A DNA stretch of 64,000 nucleotides from Tateyamaria sp. Alg231-49 (lineage in GTDB: Bacteria; Pseudomonadota; Alphaproteobacteria; Rhodobacterales; Rhodobacteraceae). The notes under the pieces were generated by a model. The model saw only the letters and a list, made by a program, of their open reading frames with translations. It ran no database searches and was not told where the DNA came from. The position numbers and the translations under genes are program-made. The first letter of the stretch is position 1. Each line of letters begins with the position of its first letter. The stretch covers positions 62,001 to 126,000 of the forward strand of contig NZ_FRFA01000008.1 in NCBI RefSeq assembly GCF_900143535.1. Reading direction: 5' to 3'. This document shows, in pieces, positions 37,026-45,914 of the stretch.

Positions 37026-37469
37026 ATGTCTGCCATACTTGTTCTCAATGGTCCCAACCTCAACCTGTTGGGGCTGCGCCAGCCCGAGATTTACGGGCAC
37101 ACCACGCTCGCCGATGTTGAGGCGATGTGCGTGGCACATGGCGAGGCCCATGGGCATCACGTTACCTGCCGCCAATCCAACCACGAAGGTGCGTTGGTGG
37201 ACGCAATCCATGCGGCCCGCGGCACTTTTGAAGGCGTGTTGCTGAATGCGGGCGCCTATACACACACCTCTATCGCGTTGCACGACGCCATCGCAGGCAC
37301 CCAGATGCCCGTGGTTGAGTTGCACCTGTCCAACATCCACGCCCGCGAACCTTTTCGGCACAAGAGCATGATCGCGCCTGTGGTAATCGGTATGATTTGC
37401 GGCTTTGGCGCGCCGGGGTATACTCTGGCCCTGGACGCATTGTTTGGCCATCTGGGGGTGACGACGTGA
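37026..37469 (+). CDS. aroQ: Type II 3-dehydroquinate dehydratase
   Basis: The 147-residue shikimate-pathway enzyme has [21 protein letters not shown] (active-site Tyr near the end of the motif), [17 protein letters not shown] and [15 protein letters not shown] with the catalytic histidine. It forms dodecamers. The second shikimate gene in this window (with class II aroG), but far from it. The TGA stop overlaps the GTG start of the luxR-like gene, so the two are translationally coupled. Confidence 0.95.
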   Translation: MSAILVLNGPNLNLLGLRQPEIYGHTTLADVEAMCVAHGEAHGHHVTCRQSNHEGALVDAIHAARGTFEGVLLNAGAYTHTSIALHDAIAGTQMPVVELHLSNIHAREPFRHKSMIAPVVIGMICGFGAPGYTLALDALFGHLGVTT

Positions 37470-38215
37470 AATCATTTCTGCACCGCATGTCAAACTGCCA
37501 GACCATTGAAGAACTGTGGGAATTGCACACCCGCAAAATGGCCGAGTATGGGTTTGATCGGCTGATCTACGGCTTTACACGCTACCGGTCAGGGAATTCG
37601 CTGGGCGACCCCGAAGACTTTATCATCCTCACCAACCACGACCGGTCCTATGCGGACGTGTTTATGGGCGAACAGCACTATGTCCATGCGCCAATGGTAA
37701 ATTGGGCTCTGGCAAATGAAGGCGCGTGCAGCTGGGGAATCCTCGCCCAGATGCTGGAGAGCCATACCCTCACCCCGGCTGAGCAGCGCGTTCTGGAATT
37801 CAACTATTCCATGGGCGTGACCGCCGGTTACACCATCAGCTTTAAATCGGTCTCGGCCCGTTCAAAAGGCGCGATTGCGCTGACAGCGCGCCAGGGGATC
37901 AGCCAGGCGGAAATCGATGCAGTCTGGAAAGAACACGGCGCGGACATTCATCTTCTGAACAATGTAGCCCACCTAAAGATTCTTACTTTGCCCTACACGG
38001 CCCCCAATCGCTCGCTTACCAAACGCCAGCGCGAAGCGCTTGAATGGGTCGGGGATGGCAAAACTATGCAAGATATTGCCATTATCATGGGGCTGACCTC
38101 GGCCACGGTCGAAAAACATTTGCGCCTCGCGCGCGAAGCCTTGGCTGTTGAGACGACGGCCCAAGCCGTGCTCAAGGCTGCCTTTGCAAACCAGATGTTC
38201 ATTCTCGAAGCCTGA
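37466..38215 (+). CDS. LuxR-family regulator with autoinducer-binding-type domain
   Basis: The 249-residue regulator has an N-terminal autoinducer-binding-like domain (residues ~1-165) and a C-terminal GerE helix-turn-helix ([45 protein letters not shown]). At the place of the usual D-P pair that contacts acyl-homoserine lactone it reads YVHAPMV, so the key aspartate is absent. No luxI synthase is in the window: a solo regulator. GTG start overlaps the aroQ stop (GTGA). Whether it binds a lactone or another ligand is open. Confidence 0.85.
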   Translation: MKSFLHRMSNCQTIEELWELHTRKMAEYGFDRLIYGFTRYRSGNSLGDPEDFIILTNHDRSYADVFMGEQHYVHAPMVNWALANEGACSWGILAQMLESHTLTPAEQRVLEFNYSMGVTAGYTISFKSVSARSKGAIALTARQGISQAEIDAVWKEHGADIHLLNNVAHLKILTLPYTAPNRSLTKRQREALEWVGDGKTMQDIAIIMGLTSATVEKHLRLAREALAVETTAQAVLKAAFANQMFILEA

Positions 38216-38218
38216 ACA

Positions 38219-38839
38219 GTGTCGCGTAGATCCGTTCTGCGCTATCTGAGCCATCCGCAAGTCTTGATCGACCCGGACGTTCCGGTGCCTGACTGGGGGC
38301 TTAACGACGAGGGCAGTGCACGGGTCGCTACCCTTTGCGTGACGGTGGGCAACGGCGCATTGGCGGGCACCAAATCCGTTTTTTCCAGCCCCGAACGCAA
38401 GGCGCTTGAAACCGCGCGTCCCTTGGCGGACGCGCTGGGGTGTCCGCTCAGCTTGGCACCAGATAGCTACGAAAACGATCGCAGTGCGACAGGCTACCTG
38501 CCCGGCCCCGAATTTGAGGCGCTGGCCGATGCGTTCTTTGCGAATCCGGAAACATCCGTCAAAGGGTGGGAACGCGCACTGGATGCTCAAACCCGGATCA
38601 CGACCTCAATTGCCGACATGACAGCCACAGCCCCCAAAGGCGACATACTGATTGTCGGGCACGGCGCCGTTGGCACTCTATTGTATTGCGCCCGTGCGGG
38701 TTTCCCCATCAGCCGGGCGCATGATCAGGGCCTAGGCGGCGGGGGCAATTATATAACCTTTGACCGCGTAACGGGCGTACCTTTCGGCGGATGGCGACCA
38801 ATAGAATCACTCGTTAGCGATTCTGTTACAGGCCAGTGA
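38219..38839 (+). CDS. Histidine phosphatase-superfamily protein
   Basis: The 206-residue protein starts with GTG 3 bases after the luxR-like stop. It has SVLRYLSHPQV (the usual R-H-G is here Y-L-S-H, so the catalytic histidine is displaced), FSSPERKALETARPLAD and a later IVGHGAVGTLL histidine motif, all of the phosphoglycerate-mutase-like family. The altered first motif could reduce activity. Probably the third gene of the aroQ-luxR transcript. Substrate unknown. Confidence 0.75.
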   Translation: MSRRSVLRYLSHPQVLIDPDVPVPDWGLNDEGSARVATLCVTVGNGALAGTKSVFSSPERKALETARPLADALGCPLSLAPDSYENDRSATGYLPGPEFEALADAFFANPETSVKGWERALDAQTRITTSIADMTATAPKGDILIVGHGAVGTLLYCARAGFPISRAHDQGLGGGGNYITFDRVTGVPFGGWRPIESLVSDSVTGQ

Positions 38840-38928
38840 AAATCGTTATTTGCGCAAACAGCTTCACGAAATCCTCCCTCAAAGGTAGAATTTTAGGCCC
38901 AATCAACACGCATTGAGGTATTAAAGTC

Positions 38929-38961
38929 ATGAAATTTCGTTCACCGCGACGTCAAAAGTAA
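38929..38961 (+). CDS. Possible 10-residue basic peptide
   Basis: A GAGG ten bases upstream precedes ATG, giving MKFRSPRRQK then TAA. Five of ten residues are Lys or Arg. It lies in an otherwise non-coding 406-base gap ahead of a base-paired segment. It may be a leader peptide or a chance frame. Confidence 0.2.
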   Translation: MKFRSPRRQK

Positions 38962-39069
38962 TTTTTGACCCTTAGGTAAGGAATCCCAGACTTTGTGAAT
39001 CGTTCGTTAAAGAGCATTCTACAGAAGTTCCGTGAGTGGTGGCTTTAGCCAGGGAGCAACGGGAAGGAT

Positions 39070-39151
39070 CCTCTGGGATTTCAGAGGCCCTCATTTCCGA
39101 CCGGTCTAACCGGACCCGGCTCACCTGCGTATTGATCCGCAGGTGGGTCGG
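39070..39151 (+). ncRNA. Candidate structured RNA segment
   Basis: Nested pairing is visible. A small hairpin CCTCTG / CAGAGG (39070-39087) is followed by a larger arm in which CCGACC (39097-39102) pairs with GGTCGG (39146-39151). Inside the arm are CCGGT / ACCGG and the 8-base-pair stem CACCTGCG / CGCAGGTG (39122-39145), directly abutting GGTCGG. There is no coding capacity. The strand is not determined because the pairings also work on the other strand. I did not match it to a known RNA family. Confidence 0.35.
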
Positions 39152-39202
39152 ATTATCAAGCGCCTGATGTCTCATCCCCGTGGCTCTCAGGTCCGCAGAT
39201 AA

Positions 39203-39236
39203 GGGCGGGGTGTCGTCCCAAAGTGAGACCCCGCCC
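39203..39236. terminator. GC-rich hairpin between convergent genes
   Basis: A perfect 9-base-pair stem GGGCGGGGT / ACCCCGCCC with a 16-base loop lies 10 bases beyond the stop of the minus-strand peptidase gene. Neither side has a T-run, so termination strength is uncertain. It could also be the 3' end of the candidate RNA. Confidence 0.5.
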
Positions 39237-39245
39237 ACCTTCTCT

Positions 39246-40202
39246 TCACACAATCAAAGCATCGGTGGCCGCGCGAATGCGCGTGCGCATCTCTTCGTCC
39301 AGTGCTGAATGGGTTGTGCCACCCAGTATCTCCAAATGCGCCTGTGGCCAGACCTGGGCCAATTCCCATGGCCCCCTAAGCGGACAGGACGGATCAAACC
39401 TGCTGTGGATCATCTGGCAGGAAATTTGCGCCATGCGGTCCACCCGGCGCAGTATCGCATCATCCTCCAACCAGCCCCCATGCGTAAAATAGTGCGTAAC
39501 GATCCGCGCGAACCCAAGCCGAAAGGCAGGGTCGGCCATACGCGACCCCGGATCATGGATCGTTCCGCCAAAAATTCCGGTTTCCCACGCGCACCACGCA
39601 TCTGCCGCCGCTTGCGCACGGCTCGGGTCGCGCAGGGCTGCGTGATATGCTGCCACCCGTTCGGCAGTGTGGCGTGCATCGGGATCAATCTCAGGCAAAT
39701 GCGCACAGAAGTCCGCATAGGCCTCCGGGAACATCGCGCCGACATCCCCATAAAGCCACTGAAGATCGCGCGCCGCTGTGGTCGCAACGCCGGCCAGCAC
39801 CATGGCCTTCACCTTCTCGGGGTGCGCTTGCGCGTAAGCCATCGCAAGGGTTGACCCCCACGAGCCACCAAACAGCACCCATGCTTCAACCCCATAGTGG
39901 ATGCGCACAGCCTCGATGTCCGCAATTAGATCGGAGGTGGTGTTGTGATCAAGTGCCACGAGCGTTTCCGATGCCAAAGGCCTGCTGCGCCCGCATCCGC
40001 GCTGGTCCATCAGCGTGACGCGGTAGCGGTCAAGATCGAAAAGTTCATAATGCCCAGGGCGACATCCTGATCCCGGTCCGCCATGCAGCACAAGGGCGTC
40101 CACCCCCTGCCCCGCCTGTTCGATGTGCAGGCGGTGACCGCCGCTGACATCCAGCATGTGATGCGCCCCTATGGCTGTCTTGCTGATCCGTACTCGAGCC
40201 AT
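39246..40202 (-). CDS. pip: Proline iminopeptidase (alpha/beta hydrolase)
   Basis: The 318-residue serine peptidase of family S33 has the oxyanion motif LHGGPGSGCRPGHYELFD, DQRGCGRSRPLA, the nucleophile elbow GGSWGSTLAMAYAQAHPE, and a C-terminal histidine region GTTHSAL. It removes N-terminal proline from peptides in the cytoplasm. Using the first ATG it overlaps the upstream sulfotransferase by 34 bases; an internal ATG at 40157 would leave a short gap, and either is possible. Confidence 0.88.
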   Translation of the reverse strand: MARVRISKTAIGAHHMLDVSGGHRLHIEQAGQGVDALVLHGGPGSGCRPGHYELFDLDRYRVTLMDQRGCGRSRPLASETLVALDHNTTSDLIADIEAVRIHYGVEAWVLFGGSWGSTLAMAYAQAHPEKVKAMVLAGVATTAARDLQWLYGDVGAMFPEAYADFCAHLPEIDPDARHTAERVAAYHAALRDPSRAQAAADAWCAWETGIFGGTIHDPGSRMADPAFRLGFARIVTHYFTHGGWLEDDAILRRVDRMAQISCQMIHSRFDPSCPLRGPWELAQVWPQAHLEILGGTTHSALDEEMRTRIRAATDALIV

Positions 40203-41050
40203 GCCCGGTCTTCTGCACTCAGATGTGCGTCCATCGCCGCGTCATAGGCCGCCAGATGCGCATCGCTCAACACTCCGACCCATTTGTTGCTGGTTCCGCT
40301 GTGAAAGAATTCGCTGTCCGATTTCATAAACCCTTTGCCTCCCGACGGGGCATAGCGTTCGGCCTGTGCTTTCATATTGTCAAAAGTGGCCGCCGCGATC
40401 AGGTCGTCCATAACCGCGTCTGAATGGGAAATGTCGAGCAACGACGCAACACGGGCGAACGTGCCCGGCAGATCACGGCTCATGTCCGCATAGTGGAACA
40501 GGGTGACGTTCGGGCGCTTTGCCAGATCACGGGCCGTCTTGTAGTGGTGCAAGATCGTGGCCAGCGGCATCGCATCCAAATCCCACCCCTCTGCCCCGCC
40601 ATCCAGAAAACGGCGGATTGTCGTGCCATCGCTGTCATCCTCGGGATACCAGTGATCAAACCAGTTCATCGGAATGTTGCGGGCATGCTTGCGGAAGGAA
40701 AAATGCGCATCCAGCGGGTGTCGCAACACGCACAGGTACTGCGCCTGATCATGCAACGGTAACCCATCCATGGGCGTGTGGCTTTTCATCGACCGGCGCT
40801 GCGTCTGCGCCTCGAGTCGCTCGGCGACTTCTTCCATCTCGCGAATGCGGATATCAACCCACGGCATTTTGACGGACAGTTCGGTTTCCATCTCGGGATC
40901 GCCAGAGAGCAGCAAGGCAACGATGGTCTGCATCCATGTGGTGCCGCATTTTGGGGGCGTGACGACAAACACGTCGTCGGGGCGGATGTTGACCTTGTCC
41001 CAGCGGCGGTTGTCAGTGAGCGCGCCCAGATAAAGCTTGCGGTCGGTCAT
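40169..41050 (-). CDS. Sulfotransferase family protein
   Basis: The 293-residue PAPS-dependent sulfotransferase has the 5'-phosphosulfate-binding motif TPPKCGTTWMQTI near residue 35, the 3'-phosphate motif LRHPLDAHFSFRKHA and the C-terminal FHSGTSNKWVGVL loop matching the eukaryote-like (type 1) group. The acceptor is unknown; steroid-like, alcohol or amine acceptors are possible. AAGGA nine bases before the ATG at 41050 favours MTDRKLYLG over an ATG three codons earlier. Same strand as, and overlapping, the peptidase gene. Confidence 0.85.
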   Translation of the reverse strand: MTDRKLYLGALTDNRRWDKVNIRPDDVFVVTPPKCGTTWMQTIVALLLSGDPEMETELSVKMPWVDIRIREMEEVAERLEAQTQRRSMKSHTPMDGLPLHDQAQYLCVLRHPLDAHFSFRKHARNIPMNWFDHWYPEDDSDGTTIRRFLDGGAEGWDLDAMPLATILHHYKTARDLAKRPNVTLFHYADMSRDLPGTFARVASLLDISHSDAVMDDLIAAATFDNMKAQAERYAPSGGKGFMKSDSEFFHSGTSNKWVGVLSDAHLAAYDAAMDAHLSAEDRAWLEYGSARQP

Positions 41051-41105
41051 AATTGGCATCCTTCAAATAAGGATAACTAGACCCCTACCCCGCGGCCTGC
41101 GCAAC

Positions 41106-41132
41106 AAAAAAGGGGCGCATCGCTGCGCCCCT
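41106..41132 (-). terminator. Rho-independent terminator of rpsB-tsf
   Basis: The 9-base-pair stem AGGGGCGCA / TGCGCCCCT around a TCGC loop is followed, on the minus strand, by a T-run, and lies 27 bases after the tsf stop codon. Confidence 0.92.
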
Positions 41133-41158
41133 CAATTCTCAATGACTTGTTGTCAGTT

Positions 41159-42034
41159 TTACGACTGGCCAACTTTCGCAACTTCTGCGGCAAAGTCTTC
41201 TTTTTCCACTTCGATGCCTTCGCCGACTTCGAGACGGGCAAAACCAGTGATGGTTGCGCCTGCTTCTTCGGCGGCTTTGGCCACGGTCAGATCAGGGTTC
41301 ACCACAAAGGACTGGTTCAGCAATGTCACTTCGGACATGTACTTCTTCATCCGGCCGATGATCATCTTTTCGATGACCGCTTCGGGCTTGCCGCTTTCGC
41401 GGGCGATGTCCATCTGGACCTGCTTTTCTTTCTCGACGACAGCCGCATCCAGATCCGCTTCGGACAGGGATGCAGGGTTCACAGCCGCGATGTGCATCGC
41501 AACCTGCTTGCCAAACGCCTCATCGCCACCGGTCATTGCAACCAGAACGCCGATTTTGCCCATGCCATGCGTGGCGGCATTGTGGACGTAAGACACAACT
41601 TTTTCGCCCTCAAGCGACGCCATGCGACGCAGGGCCATGTTTTCGCCAATAGTCGCGATCTTATCGGTGATCAGGGCCTCGACTGTCTTGCCGCCGATAT
41701 CTGCGGCACGCAGACCATCGACATCGCCCACACCCATTGCGGCATAAGCGATCTTGCCGACCATTTCCTGAAACTCAGCGTTTTTGCCGACAAAGTCGGT
41801 TTCCGAGTTCACTTCGATGGCGATACCTTTGCCACCTTCAACGTGTACGGCAACCAGACCCTCAGCGGCGGTGCGCCCGGATTTCTTGGCCGCCTTGGCC
41901 AAACCTTTGGTGCGCAGCCAATCAACGGCTTCGTCCATGTTGCCTTCGGTTTCAGTCAACGCCTTCTTGGCGTCCATCATGCCTGCGCCCGTCGAATCGC
42001 GCAGTTCTTTGACCATTGCTGCTGTGATTGCCAT
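41159..42034 (-). CDS. tsf: Translation elongation factor Ts
   Basis: The 291-residue guanine-nucleotide exchange factor for EF-Tu starts [26 protein letters not shown], with the UBA-like N-terminal domain, and carries the conserved [12 protein letters not shown] loop in the core that contacts EF-Tu. Length is normal. It lies 81 bases downstream of rpsB and ends in a strong terminator, the standard rpsB-tsf operon. Confidence 0.97.
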   Translation of the reverse strand: MAITAAMVKELRDSTGAGMMDAKKALTETEGNMDEAVDWLRTKGLAKAAKKSGRTAAEGLVAVHVEGGKGIAIEVNSETDFVGKNAEFQEMVGKIAYAAMGVGDVDGLRAADIGGKTVEALITDKIATIGENMALRRMASLEGEKVVSYVHNAATHGMGKIGVLVAMTGGDEAFGKQVAMHIAAVNPASLSEADLDAAVVEKEKQVQMDIARESGKPEAVIEKMIIGRMKKYMSEVTLLNQSFVVNPDLTVAKAAEEAGATITGFARLEVGEGIEVEKEDFAAEVAKVGQS

Positions 42035-42115
42035 CTCTTGGCTCTCCTCAAAATAGGAATGTCAGTGCGGCGGTGCCTACACCGCCGCATATGTCAGGTT
42101 CGTGACGCGCGGGCC

Positions 42116-42952
42116 TTAGCTGGCAGCAGGCGTTTCCTCGGCAGGAGCTTCTGCAGCCGCTTCAGCGGGTGCTTCTGCAACAACCTCTTCGGCAGGTGCC
42201 TCGGCGACAGCCTCTTCCACGGGTGCTTCTTCCATCGCGCCCAGATCAACGCCAGCGGCGCCCATCTGTGCGGTCATGCCGTCAAGTGCGGCGCGTGATG
42301 CCAGATCGCAGTACAGCGAGATGGCGCGTGCTGCGTCATCGTTGCCAGGGATGATATAGTCTACACCATCGGGCGAGCAGTTGGTGTCAACCACAGCCAC
42401 AACTGGGATGCCCAGCTTGTTGGCTTCGGCCACGGCCAGCGCTTCTTTTTTCACGTCGATGACAAAGATCAGGTCAGGACGACCGCCCATTTCGCGGATA
42501 CCGCCAAGCGAAGCCTGAAGCTTGCCCTGGTCACGTTCCATGCCCAGACGTTCTTTCTTGGTCAGGCCTTCAAAACCAATCTCAGCCTGCTCGTCGATGG
42601 ACTTCAGGCGCTGGATGGATTTGGAAACGGTCTGCCAATTGGTGAGCGTGCCACCGAGCCAGCGGTGGTTCATATAATACTGTGCGCATTTCTCTGCGGC
42701 TTCGGCGATCGGCTGTGCCGCCTGACGCTTGGTGCCCACGAACAGAACGCGACCGCCCTTGGCGACGGTGTCGCGGATGGCTTGCAAAGCCTGATCCAGC
42801 ATTGGAACAGTCTGCGTCAGGTCCATGATGTGGATGCCGTTGCGTGCGCCGTAGATGAACGGGCCCATGCGGGGGTTCCAGCGCTGTGTCTGGTGACCAA
42901 AGTGTACGCCTGCCTCAAGCAGCTGGCGCATGGTGAACTCGGGAAGAGCCAT
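42116..42952 (-). CDS. rpsB: 30S ribosomal protein S2
   Basis: The 278-residue S2 has the signatures [19 protein letters not shown] near the N-terminus and [49 protein letters not shown]. The C-terminal ~45 residues are an Ala/Glu/Val/Pro-rich low-complexity tail absent from E. coli S2 but common in Rhodobacterales. Start set at MALPEF, 6-7 bases after AAGGAA; an ATG two codons earlier is directly on the ribosome-binding site. Confidence 0.97.
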   Translation of the reverse strand: MALPEFTMRQLLEAGVHFGHQTQRWNPRMGPFIYGARNGIHIMDLTQTVPMLDQALQAIRDTVAKGGRVLFVGTKRQAAQPIAEAAEKCAQYYMNHRWLGGTLTNWQTVSKSIQRLKSIDEQAEIGFEGLTKKERLGMERDQGKLQASLGGIREMGGRPDLIFVIDVKKEALAVAEANKLGIPVVAVVDTNCSPDGVDYIIPGNDDAARAISLYCDLASRAALDGMTAQMGAAGVDLGAMEEAPVEEAVAEAPAEEVVAEAPAEAAAEAPAEETPAAS

Positions 42953-43436
42953 GTGCATTTCCTTTTCCGGTTTTCGCCTTGGCGGGGTATCAGTGCATGT
43001 GCACCAACCGGTGGACTTTTGAGGATGTCTCCCCCATCGGCCCGAGCCCCGCCTGCGGATTGAATGCGCGTCGCATAGGGGAATGTGCGCACGATAGCAA
43101 GGGCTTTTGCGCGAGGATCATGGAGATGAACCGAATATCGCATGAGCGACTATAGTAGCAGAGATTCATTGTTCTGATTGCGTCACTGTTCGGCAACCCG
43201 GTGAAAACCGCGCCTGATTCAAGGCAGCATTGGGGCACTGTGTGAAATAGTATTGGCCTTCCAATGCAAGAATTTCTATTAAATTATTGATTTTAATAGG
43301 TTAATTTTAGACATTCGCCTTTACTGGAAAATTGCAACTAAGACATCTTAGATCAAATTCTCGCCAAACTTGTATGAGAAGACTCACCTCAACGCTGCTT
43401 ATGGCGGCCACAAGGCTGCTGATCGTGAGGTATAAA
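42953..43436. other. Intergenic region upstream of rpsB and of the VPLPA gene
   Basis: This 484-base gap separates rpsB (minus) from the VPLPA-anchored gene (plus). The stretch from ~43235 to 43340 is AT-rich (TTAAATTATTGATTTTAATAGG) and probably promoter DNA. The ~100 bases directly before rpsB may contain the S2 leader, but I could not recognise a specific structure. Open frames here are not supported as genes, apart from in-frame upstream ATGs at 43374 and 43401 that could extend the VPLPA protein. Confidence 0.4.
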
Positions 43437-44033
43437 GTGCTTATTGAACGACTGACAAAACAGACAACCGCTGCTGTTCTTAGTGTCGGCTTAATGGCGA
43501 GCGCTGCAAGTGCGGCGACGACCCTGAATCTGACTGGTTCGCGCGCGAACCTTGGAGCAACAGAAACCTATTCTGTAGATGATATTACCGTCGAAGTGAC
43601 CAGTGTCGGCGGGAACATCCACCGCAATGGCAACGGACTTGGTGTGACTGGCAACCCGGACCGCAACCGGCTTGGCTCAAATGGCACGGCATTCGAAACC
43701 CTGACGTTCTCGTTCTCGAAAAGTGTTACACTGCTCAGCAGCCTTATATTTGAGCACCGTCGTGGCATTGAGACTTTCTCAATATCTGTCGATGGTTCCG
43801 ACGATCTTTCGTATTTCCGGACGATGGCTCCTGAAAGAAGCAATACAATAGTGTCGTTTTCCGACATGAATCTCGAGGGTAGTACTTTTACCTTCACCCA
43901 CCTCGATGGCAGCGGCATCCGGATCAATGAGTTGACGGTATTGGTGCCCGTTCCTCTGCCTGCGGCCATGCCAATGGCGCTGCTGGCATTTGGTGGATTG
44001 TTTGTGTTGGGCCGTCGCCGAAAGAAGGTGTGA
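43437..44033 (+). CDS. VPLPA-CTERM-sorted secreted protein
   Basis: The 198-residue exported protein has an N-terminal signal (LIERLTKQTTAAVLSVGLMASAASA), a ~140-residue beta-rich, Asn/Gly/Ser-rich body, and a C-terminal sorting signal VPLPAAMPMALLAFGGLFVLGRRRKKV: VPLPA motif, membrane helix, Arg cluster. Such proteins are processed by an exosortase-type enzyme in Rhodobacterales and are thought to be surface or exopolysaccharide-associated. The GTG start at 43437 with GTGAGG upstream is preferred. It is monocistronic and ends at a hairpin. No exosortase gene is in the window. Confidence 0.8.
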   Translation: MLIERLTKQTTAAVLSVGLMASAASAATTLNLTGSRANLGATETYSVDDITVEVTSVGGNIHRNGNGLGVTGNPDRNRLGSNGTAFETLTFSFSKSVTLLSSLIFEHRRGIETFSISVDGSDDLSYFRTMAPERSNTIVSFSDMNLEGSTFTFTHLDGSGIRINELTVLVPVPLPAAMPMALLAFGGLFVLGRRRKKV

Positions 44034-44078
44034 GCCGCCCAACCAAAGCGCCTAACTTTTAGGTCAATGAAATCACAC

Positions 44079-44107
44079 AACCTGTGCACCAGCGGTGCGC
44101 AGGTTTT
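44079..44107 (+). terminator. Terminator after the VPLPA gene
   Basis: A 12-base-pair stem AACCTGTGCACC / GGTGCGCAGGTT (one G-T pair) with an AGC loop ends in TTTT, 45 bases after the stop codon. Confidence 0.7.
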
Positions 44108-44238
44108 CCACCTTCTGTGCTGTGCGTCGCCAGAACTGAGTAACCGCCCCACACGCAACGTATTTCGTTAATATATCCGGCTCATGATAAACTTTGATAA
44201 ACTCATGACCCTGCGATAATCCCGCCAATTCTCAGGAT

Positions 44239-45060
44239 TCAGACCAGTTCGTGCCCACCACGCACGGCTGCTTCACAGGCTGCCGCCAGCGCCTTTCGAT
44301 CCACAGTTTCGGCCACGCGGATCGGATCGTGATAGACCACAACAACACGCCCTTGTCGCGGCAGTGCCAGCGTATGGAGCAAGTGCGGCCCAAACTCCAT
44401 CTCTCCCCACCACCCATAGGTGCGCGGCTCGCCCCCGTCGGGCGCGTGATAGGTCACGGACACAGGTTGCACCGACAATACGTCACGTAGACCATCCGCA
44501 AAAAACGCCTCGAACAGGGTCGACTTGAAAGGCAACACGCGCCAGCCATCCGTGCTGGTCCCTTCGGGAAAGAACAACAGCCTTTGGCCGGCCATCAACC
44601 GGGTTTTGAACAGCTCCGTTTGTGCACGTGCCTCTTTGCGGTCGCGGGCAATGAACACGGTGCCGGTCGCACGGGCCAGAAAACCAATGCCCGGCCAGCC
44701 TGCCACTTCAGATTTTGACACAAAATACACGCGGTCGCCCGCGTTAAGCGTGAAGATATCCAGCCAGCTGGAATGGTTGGCGACAATGGCACCTGCACCA
44801 TGTATCGGGGTCCCGCGCCGTTCGTATCCCAGACCCATCCAGACCAATGACAATCGGCAGACAATCCGCGTGATATACGGCGTCCAGGGGCGAAACATGC
44901 CGTGGATCGGGCGTTCGATCAAACGCAAAGGAAGAAGGATGGCGAGCCCTAGGATGACGGTCCCAAGGATGGCCAGACCGCGCAGAATAACACGCACCCA
45001 GCCCAAAATACTAATGGACATGGGCCCCGGAGGTTCATCGCCCTCCCATGTCACGCTCAC
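44239..45060 (-). CDS. olsA: Lyso-ornithine-lipid acyltransferase (OlsA/PlsC-like)
   Basis: The 273-residue 1-acyl-glycerol-3-phosphate acyltransferase-family membrane enzyme has an N-terminal hydrophobic segment (ILGWVRVILRGLAILGTVILGLAILLPL), the catalytic NHSSWLDIF motif (HX4D) and FFPEGTST. The GTG start overlaps the stop of the preceding OlsB-like gene (GTGA), so translation is coupled, and by context it would O-acylate lyso-ornithine lipid. A role in phosphatidic-acid synthesis cannot be excluded. Confidence 0.85.
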   Translation of the reverse strand: MSVTWEGDEPPGPMSISILGWVRVILRGLAILGTVILGLAILLPLRLIERPIHGMFRPWTPYITRIVCRLSLVWMGLGYERRGTPIHGAGAIVANHSSWLDIFTLNAGDRVYFVSKSEVAGWPGIGFLARATGTVFIARDRKEARAQTELFKTRLMAGQRLLFFPEGTSTDGWRVLPFKSTLFEAFFADGLRDVLSVQPVSVTYHAPDGGEPRTYGWWGEMEFGPHLLHTLALPRQGRVVVVYHDPIRVAETVDRKALAAACEAAVRGGHELV

Positions 45061-45821
45061 GTCGTTACCCCGTAGATGCGACGCTGACGCTCTGACATCG
45101 CGCTTGTGTCCATGATCAGGCACACATCGGTGGTGTTGAAACTGTGGTCGATATAGGCCCCCTCACCCACCACGCCGCCCAACCGTAAATACGCCTTGAT
45201 CAACGCAGGCATCTGTACCATCGCCGAACGCCGATCAATCTGCTCCGGTGCAATGAGGCTCATGTTGGCAGCATGTGGCGCACGCGCCGTCACCCGCATG
45301 GTTTCGGGCGCAAGGTGGCGGTGATGGAGCAAAGACAAAGGGGCGGCCAAGGCATCGACATCAGTGCCATGAAAAGAAGCCACGCCAAACAGAATGTCGA
45401 TGTCGTGGTCAGCGACATATTCGGCAAGGCCGTTCCAAAGGTGAAACATCGCCCGACCACCGCGGTAATCGACATGCACACAGGATCGTCCCAGTTCCAG
45501 CAATCGCCGTCCTGTCGCCTTCAACGGCGCAAGATCGTATTCGTCCTCTGAGTAAAACGCGCCGGCCTCTTTGGCCTTCTCGCAGGGCAACATGCGGTAT
45601 ACCCCGGCAACGCGCGCCCCTGCGGCATCGTCATACAGGATCAAATGGTCAAAGAACGGATCGAAACGGTCCCTCTCAAGGCGCTGGACGTGATCGACCA
45701 AGGGTCCCCCCCCGCCAAGTTCCTCAACAAACACGTCATAGCGCAGTCTTTGCGCAGCACGCAAATCTTCGTCGGTACGAGCCAGCGCGACGCGAAATTC
45801 AGGGTCATGGGTCAATGTCAT
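45057..45821 (-). CDS. olsB: Ornithine N-acyltransferase (OlsB-like, GNAT)
   Basis: The 254-residue acyl-ACP-dependent N-acyltransferase of the OlsB type begins with FRVALARTDEDLRAAQRLRYDVFVEELGGGG and contains RRLLELGRSCVHVDYRGGRAMFHLWNGLAEYV and FGVASFHGTDVDALAAPLSLLHHRHLA. It makes lyso-ornithine lipid from ornithine and 3-hydroxyacyl-ACP. It is the first gene of the olsB-olsA pair. Ornithine lipids replace phospholipids under phosphate limitation in many alphaproteobacteria, but no Pho-box heptamer is visible in the ~100 bases upstream. Confidence 0.85.
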   Translation of the reverse strand: MTLTHDPEFRVALARTDEDLRAAQRLRYDVFVEELGGGGPLVDHVQRLERDRFDPFFDHLILYDDAAGARVAGVYRMLPCEKAKEAGAFYSEDEYDLAPLKATGRRLLELGRSCVHVDYRGGRAMFHLWNGLAEYVADHDIDILFGVASFHGTDVDALAAPLSLLHHRHLAPETMRVTARAPHAANMSLIAPEQIDRRSAMVQMPALIKAYLRLGGVVGEGAYIDHSFNTTDVCLIMDTSAMSERQRRIYGVTT

Positions 45822-45914
45822 TGCGCGTTCTCTAGCTGCGCGCGTGCATAAAGGCAAAGTCCATCACCAGTTGCGACCCCAGATTGTATTCTGTTAACCT
45901 TTCAGAAAGGATGC

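Noticed and set aside
41147-42298. 383-codon plus-strand open frame opposite tsf and rpsB
   Set aside because: It is the complement of two essential translation genes; high Cys/Phe/His content is typical of antisense reading.
45822-45914. Pho box upstream of the ornithine-lipid genes
   Set aside because: Ornithine-lipid genes are often phosphate-regulated, but no pair of CTGTCAT-like heptamers at 11-base spacing is present here.
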